A stretch of DNA of 9,365 bases from the NCBI GenBank assembly GCA_013003805.1, contig JABDII010000004.1, forward strand, positions 1 to 9,365, written 5' to 3'. Made by a program: the position numbers and the translations under genes. Below are positions 6,795-9,365 of the stretch, piece after piece. Every line of letters starts with the position of its first letter. Positions within the stretch are counted from its first letter, which is position 1. This DNA is from Gemmatimonadales bacterium. Its GTDB lineage: Bacteria; Gemmatimonadota; Gemmatimonadetes; Gemmatimonadales; GWC2-71-9. The notes under the pieces are model-generated. The model searched no databases. It was not told where the DNA came from and saw only the letters and a list, made by a program, of their open reading frames with translations.

Positions 6795-6850
6795 CAGGTC
6801 TTCCCGCAACTGACGCAGCCTGGTAAGGTGAGGATAAGGAGTAGGAGTAA
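6795..6850 (+). repeat. Copy 2 of the duplication: remnant of an ABC ATPase 3' end after the stop codon
   Basis: CAGGTCTTCC (6795-6804) and TGACGCAGCC (6811-6820) match copy 1 exactly, and AAGGTG and GGAGTAGG-like purine tracts continue the likeness. Because the offset is 90 bp it stays in the gene's phase and reads QVFPQLTQPGKV, ending at TAA. It lies beyond the ATPase stop (6771-6773), so it is translated only on readthrough. It is either a local duplication or the scar of a deleted second ABC gene. The remaining 6774-6921 region holds no other gene that I can see. Confidence 0.65.
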
Positions 6851-6921
6851 GGGGTATTAAGGACCTGGGTCTACGAGCTGGGCTAGCGAAGCAAGGGCTA
6901 TATGCCGGGAAAGGGCACCCT

Positions 6922-7200
6922 ATGCACGATCCGAGAGAGAAGCAGGTGGAGCGGCTGTTTCGGGAGGCGGGGCCCGCCCATCACGAGGCGTTTATCGAAA
7001 CCGATGGCGTCGATCCCGAGTGGCCGCTCTGGTACGCCGAGTTTCTTCACGAGCGGATCTCGGCCCTCTTGAGCCAGGACTTGAGCAAGAGCGAGCTGGT
7101 CCATCTCATCCTGGCAGCCGAGGATGACCGGGCCGAGAACGCACCGGAGGCCGACTGGCCGCGTCACTATGCCCGCTATGTGTTGCGTCACCTGGGGTGA
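6922..7200 (+). CDS. Small acidic hypothetical protein, 92 aa
   Basis: The ATG at 6922 is preceded by a purine-rich GGGAAAGGG (6905-6913) at Shine-Dalgarno distance. The protein is highly charged and helical: EKQVERLFREA, then the sequence HHEAFIETDGVDPEWPLWYA, then FLHERISALL, LSKSELVHLILAAEDDRAE and ADWPRHYARYVLRHLG. The WPLWYA and DWPRHYARYVL segments look like conserved aromatic contacts, and the composition is protein-like over its whole length, so I take it as a real gene. There is no signal peptide or membrane segment. I cannot name the family. The glycosyltransferase gene starts 37-40 bp after its stop on the same strand, so the two may be co-transcribed. Confidence 0.72.
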   Translation: MHDPREKQVERLFREAGPAHHEAFIETDGVDPEWPLWYAEFLHERISALLSQDLSKSELVHLILAAEDDRAENAPEADWPRHYARYVLRHLG

Positions 7201-7240
7201 CCGGGGTCGGCATGAGAACTCCTGAGGGAGACCTTCAGTG

Positions 7241-8344
7241 ATGGCATCGGCGAGCCGGGGGAGCCTGTGCCACTTCGTGATCACGAAATTCAACTACAGG
7301 GGAGGGAGCAAGGTGTCCCGCGGGTGGGATCCGCTCGCCCCCGCCATTCTCGCGAGAAGATTCGACGTGTTCGAGGCGACGTGCTTGCCCTCGATACTCA
7401 GGCAGACACGGAACGACTTCGTGTGGGTGCTGATTGTCGATGAGATGCTCCCACCCGCGTATCGCTCGCGTCTGGAGCAACTCGTCGCCGGACACGCGCA
7501 CACGGTCCTGCATTGCTATTCCAACGATGACATCGCCTCCCTCGGCTGGCTCGCCCCGTACATCCAGGGCAGCGTGGACTATGTCCTCACCACGGTACTC
7601 GATGATGACGACATGCTCTCCGCCGGGTTTGTGGAATCCCTGCGACGGCATCTGCAGGACGTCCAGTCTGAGAGAGGACTGCCGCTGCACCTACTCATGG
7701 GGTGCCAACACACGCTGCAGTGGGATCTTGTCGCCACCAGGCGAGCGCCGTTCGGATACGTAAAACCGTGGGAACGGCGTTCTCCAGCTGGGCGTTTTCC
7801 CGTATCCACCGGGTTCTCGCTTCTGAGCAAGTACCCCGAAACCGATCTGTCCATCTTTCGGTTCTGGCATCATCTGGCACCGCTCTACTTCGCAGACGAT
7901 GAGGCCATCGAGAAGATGGGGGATGAAGCGCGGGCGTACGTCAAACAAGTGGCAACTCAATTGAGCGTGGGTGGGGACCCGGCTGACAACGACCCTGTGG
8001 TCGGAGTGAGTGAATCAGCCTATCACTGGATATCCGGTGACACTGCCCAGGCGCTGGTAGTGAATCACGGGACCAACAAGCAGATCATGCGGCTCTTCGA
8101 AGGCTCCGAACACCGGGTCAAAGTCGACGGTCCAGCCTCGTTTCCCGGGTTTCCAGTGGATTTCTCGGCCGTTGCCCGGTTTACCGGGAGACACCCACGG
8201 TGGTGGAGCCACCTGCTCCGACAATTGGGACAGGTTGTGTGGTTGGAGTTGAGGAAGAAGAAGGGGAGAAGTCTGCCCACGAGGCTCTGGCACGCGCTGG
8301 TGAGAGTCGCCGCTGTGTGCCGCAACGTGATTCAACTGCGATGA
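7241..8344 (+). CDS. Putative rhamnosyltransferase (PF11316-like GT-A glycosyltransferase), 367 aa
   Basis: The N-terminal half matches the putative rhamnosyltransferase family. It opens with LCHFVITKFNYR, then RRFDVFEATCLPSILRQT and FVWVLIVDEMLP (Rossmann-like strand), and has the metal/nucleotide-sugar motif LTTVLDDDDMLSAGFVE with the four Asp at residues 121-124. The role inferred is transfer of an activated sugar to a surface polysaccharide or glycolipid; donor and acceptor are unknown. The C-terminal end is basic and amphipathic (LELRKKKGRSLPTRLWHAL), suggesting peripheral membrane attachment, and no transmembrane helix is evident. A Shine-Dalgarno GGGAG at 7226-7230 serves either GTG 7238 (7 bp) or ATG 7241 (10 bp); I chose the ATG. 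It ends just before a strong hairpin and converges with the TPR gene. Confidence 0.85.
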   Translation: MASASRGSLCHFVITKFNYRGGSKVSRGWDPLAPAILARRFDVFEATCLPSILRQTRNDFVWVLIVDEMLPPAYRSRLEQLVAGHAHTVLHCYSNDDIASLGWLAPYIQGSVDYVLTTVLDDDDMLSAGFVESLRRHLQDVQSERGLPLHLLMGCQHTLQWDLVATRRAPFGYVKPWERRSPAGRFPVSTGFSLLSKYPETDLSIFRFWHHLAPLYFADDEAIEKMGDEARAYVKQVATQLSVGGDPADNDPVVGVSESAYHWISGDTAQALVVNHGTNKQIMRLFEGSEHRVKVDGPASFPGFPVDFSAVARFTGRHPRWWSHLLRQLGQVVWLELRKKKGRSLPTRLWHALVRVAAVCRNVIQLR

Positions 8345-8379
8345 GCGGAACGATTGAGGCGTCATGGGTAGCGCATACT

Positions 8380-8433
8380 CCCCGATCGATGCAAGCAGGC
8401 GGGTGGAAAACCACCCGCCTGCTTGCATCGGGG
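8380..8433. terminator. Strong hairpin between convergent genes, likely bidirectional terminator
   Basis: A perfect 19-bp stem, GATGCAAGCAGGCGGGTGG (8388-8406), with an AAAA loop (8407-8410) and the exact complement at 8411-8429. An outer CCCC (8380-8383) can pair with GGGG (8430-8433) across a 4-nt bulge. It sits in the 99-bp gap between the convergent glycosyltransferase and TPR stops, the expected place for a shared terminator. Neither side has a clear U-tract, so Rho-independent termination is likely but not certain. Confidence 0.7.
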
Positions 8434-8443
8434 CCTGTGACTG

Positions 8444-9365
8444 CTAGAACCGTGACGCAATCAGCTCCACGTCGGCGTGCTTCCAGGCCTCCGCCAATCG
8501 CACCCGCACGGCCTCCGCCTCGTCCGACTTCCCTTGCATGTCGAGGCATTCGGCCAGCCCGTAAAGGGACCACCCGTTCTCCGGGAATCGTCTCAAGTCT
8601 TCCTGGTACACTCGCTCGGCTTCGGGCGCCAAGCCCGCCGCGATCAGGGCCTTGCCCAACGATTGGCGCATGGGGTAGTACCACGTGGGTGGCTCGTTGT
8701 AGGTGAGGCCGCTCTCGAGCTCGACCGCGGCCCGGAAATGCTGAACGGCGGCGTCGGCCTGATCGCGGCGCAAGGCCATTTCACCGACCACGGCGTGGCG
8801 CGCAATCTCGAGTGCGGTCTTGTTGTCTCCCTCGACGAAATTTTCCGCGATGGCCGTGAGAGAATCGAGCGCCGCCTGAGCTTCATCCCACCGGCTCTTG
8901 GCCGCGTGCGCTATGCCACGCGCGTAGTACGCCTGCCCGGTCGTAAACCGAAGGTCGGACGGAGGAAGCGGCTCGGCCAGCACCTCATCCCACCGGCCGA
9001 AGGTCACCAGCGTCCAATGCACCACCGGAGTGATCGCCTCCAACCACTCGATCTCGCGTGCCACATCCGGCCCCACCTTCTCGGCGACTTGACGCGCTGC
9101 ATAGATGGCGGTCTCGCTGTTCCCAGCCATCGATGCGGCGAAGCTCATGAAATGGTAGTTGTGAGGGTAGTATCCCTGCGGATAAATCCCACGCTTGGTG
9201 ACCAGCGGTCCTTCCAGGTAGGACTCGTCTGCGTGGACCGCGTGCTTGTTCGCTTCGACCGCATCCTGGTAACGGCCCACGCGAATGTAGATGTGGCCGG
9301 GCATGTGGACGATGTGCCCCGCGCCCGGCATGAGCGCAGCCAGCCGCTCCGCACACGCCACGGCG
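8444..9365 (-). CDS. TPR-repeat protein, C-terminal 306 residues (5' partial)
   Basis: The frame is open through the right window edge, so the start and any signal peptide are missing; the GTG at 9361 is not taken as a start. The visible part begins with LMPGAGHIVHMPGHIYIRVGRYQDAVEANKHAV, a TPR-like signature of a large family of environmental bacterial TPR proteins that are usually about 500-600 aa. YPHNYHFMSFAASMAGNSETAI follows. Helical pairs continue with TPR spacing (for example YYARGIAHAAKSRWDEAQAAL, and AGLAPEAERVYQEDLRRFPENG with SLYGLAECLDMQGKSDEAEAV near the end). The family probably acts as a protein-interaction scaffold, often secreted; no enzymatic motif is present. It is convergent with the glycosyltransferase gene and separated from it by the strong hairpin. 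Confidence 0.85.
   Translation of the reverse strand, partial: AVACAERLAALMPGAGHIVHMPGHIYIRVGRYQDAVEANKHAVHADESYLEGPLVTKRGIYPQGYYPHNYHFMSFAASMAGNSETAIYAARQVAEKVGPDVAREIEWLEAITPVVHWTLVTFGRWDEVLAEPLPPSDLRFTTGQAYYARGIAHAAKSRWDEAQAALDSLTAIAENFVEGDNKTALEIARHAVVGEMALRRDQADAAVQHFRAAVELESGLTYNEPPTWYYPMRQSLGKALIAAGLAPEAERVYQEDLRRFPENGWSLYGLAECLDMQGKSDEAEAVRVRLAEAWKHADVELIASRF

Noticed and set aside
6922..7240. Toxin-antitoxin or defence gene pair
   Set aside because: The small protein and its neighbour have no toxin or nuclease motifs; the neighbour is a glycosyltransferase.
1..9365. CRISPR array, integrase, transposase, tRNA attachment site or rRNA
   Set aside because: I found no evenly spaced direct repeats with unique spacers, no recombinase motifs and no tRNA-like cloverleaf on reading through; the only repeats are those listed.

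Overview
The window is a GC-rich piece of bacterial chromosome with densely packed genes, Shine-Dalgarno sites and frequent GTG/ATG choice. There is no rRNA, tRNA, integrase or other taxonomic anchor. The protein styles (HMPGHIY-type TPR protein, EutQ-like cupin, WHG-type TetR) and base composition suggest a soil or environmental bacterium, perhaps Gemmatimonadota or Acidobacteriota, but this is only an impression.

Positions 1-1609 hold a polysaccharide-related module. A clan GH-A-like glycoside hydrolase, cut by the left window edge, carries both catalytic glutamates (NEP and TEW). It overlaps by ATGA a decayed gene for a secreted right-handed beta-helix (pectate-lyase-like) protein. That second gene can only be read by changing frame three times, and it stops far short of normal family length.

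Positions 1727-4329 carry four genes on the + strand: an unrecognised 280-aa protein with an L7/L12-like N-terminal segment; a cupin without the usual metal-binding histidines; a small P-loop NTPase/kinase whose C-terminal tail ends in a sequence resembling a beta-clamp-binding motif (QIDMF); and a 211-aa protein with two membrane segments.

Positions 4345-6773 form a self-contained regulated exporter: a TetR-family repressor on the - strand, divergent from an ABC-2 permease and its ATPase. The divergent region holds a perfect 33-bp palindrome plus a second partial copy over the repressor start. Similar promoter elements can be drawn on both strands through the palindrome, so autoregulation and drug- or lipid-induced export is the natural model. 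Just beyond the ATPase stop lies a degenerate, in-phase copy of the ATPase 3' end, offset by exactly 90 bp.

Positions 6922-9365 hold a small 92-aa acidic protein, a PF11316-type putative rhamnosyltransferase with a DDDD motif, a very strong 19-bp-stem hairpin between convergent genes, and the C-terminal 306 residues of a TPR protein running off the right edge. I did not find CRISPR arrays, insertion sequences, or a convincing unknown defence or mobile system. The best leads are the operator architecture, the clamp-motif tail, the gene-end duplication and the decaying beta-helix gene.
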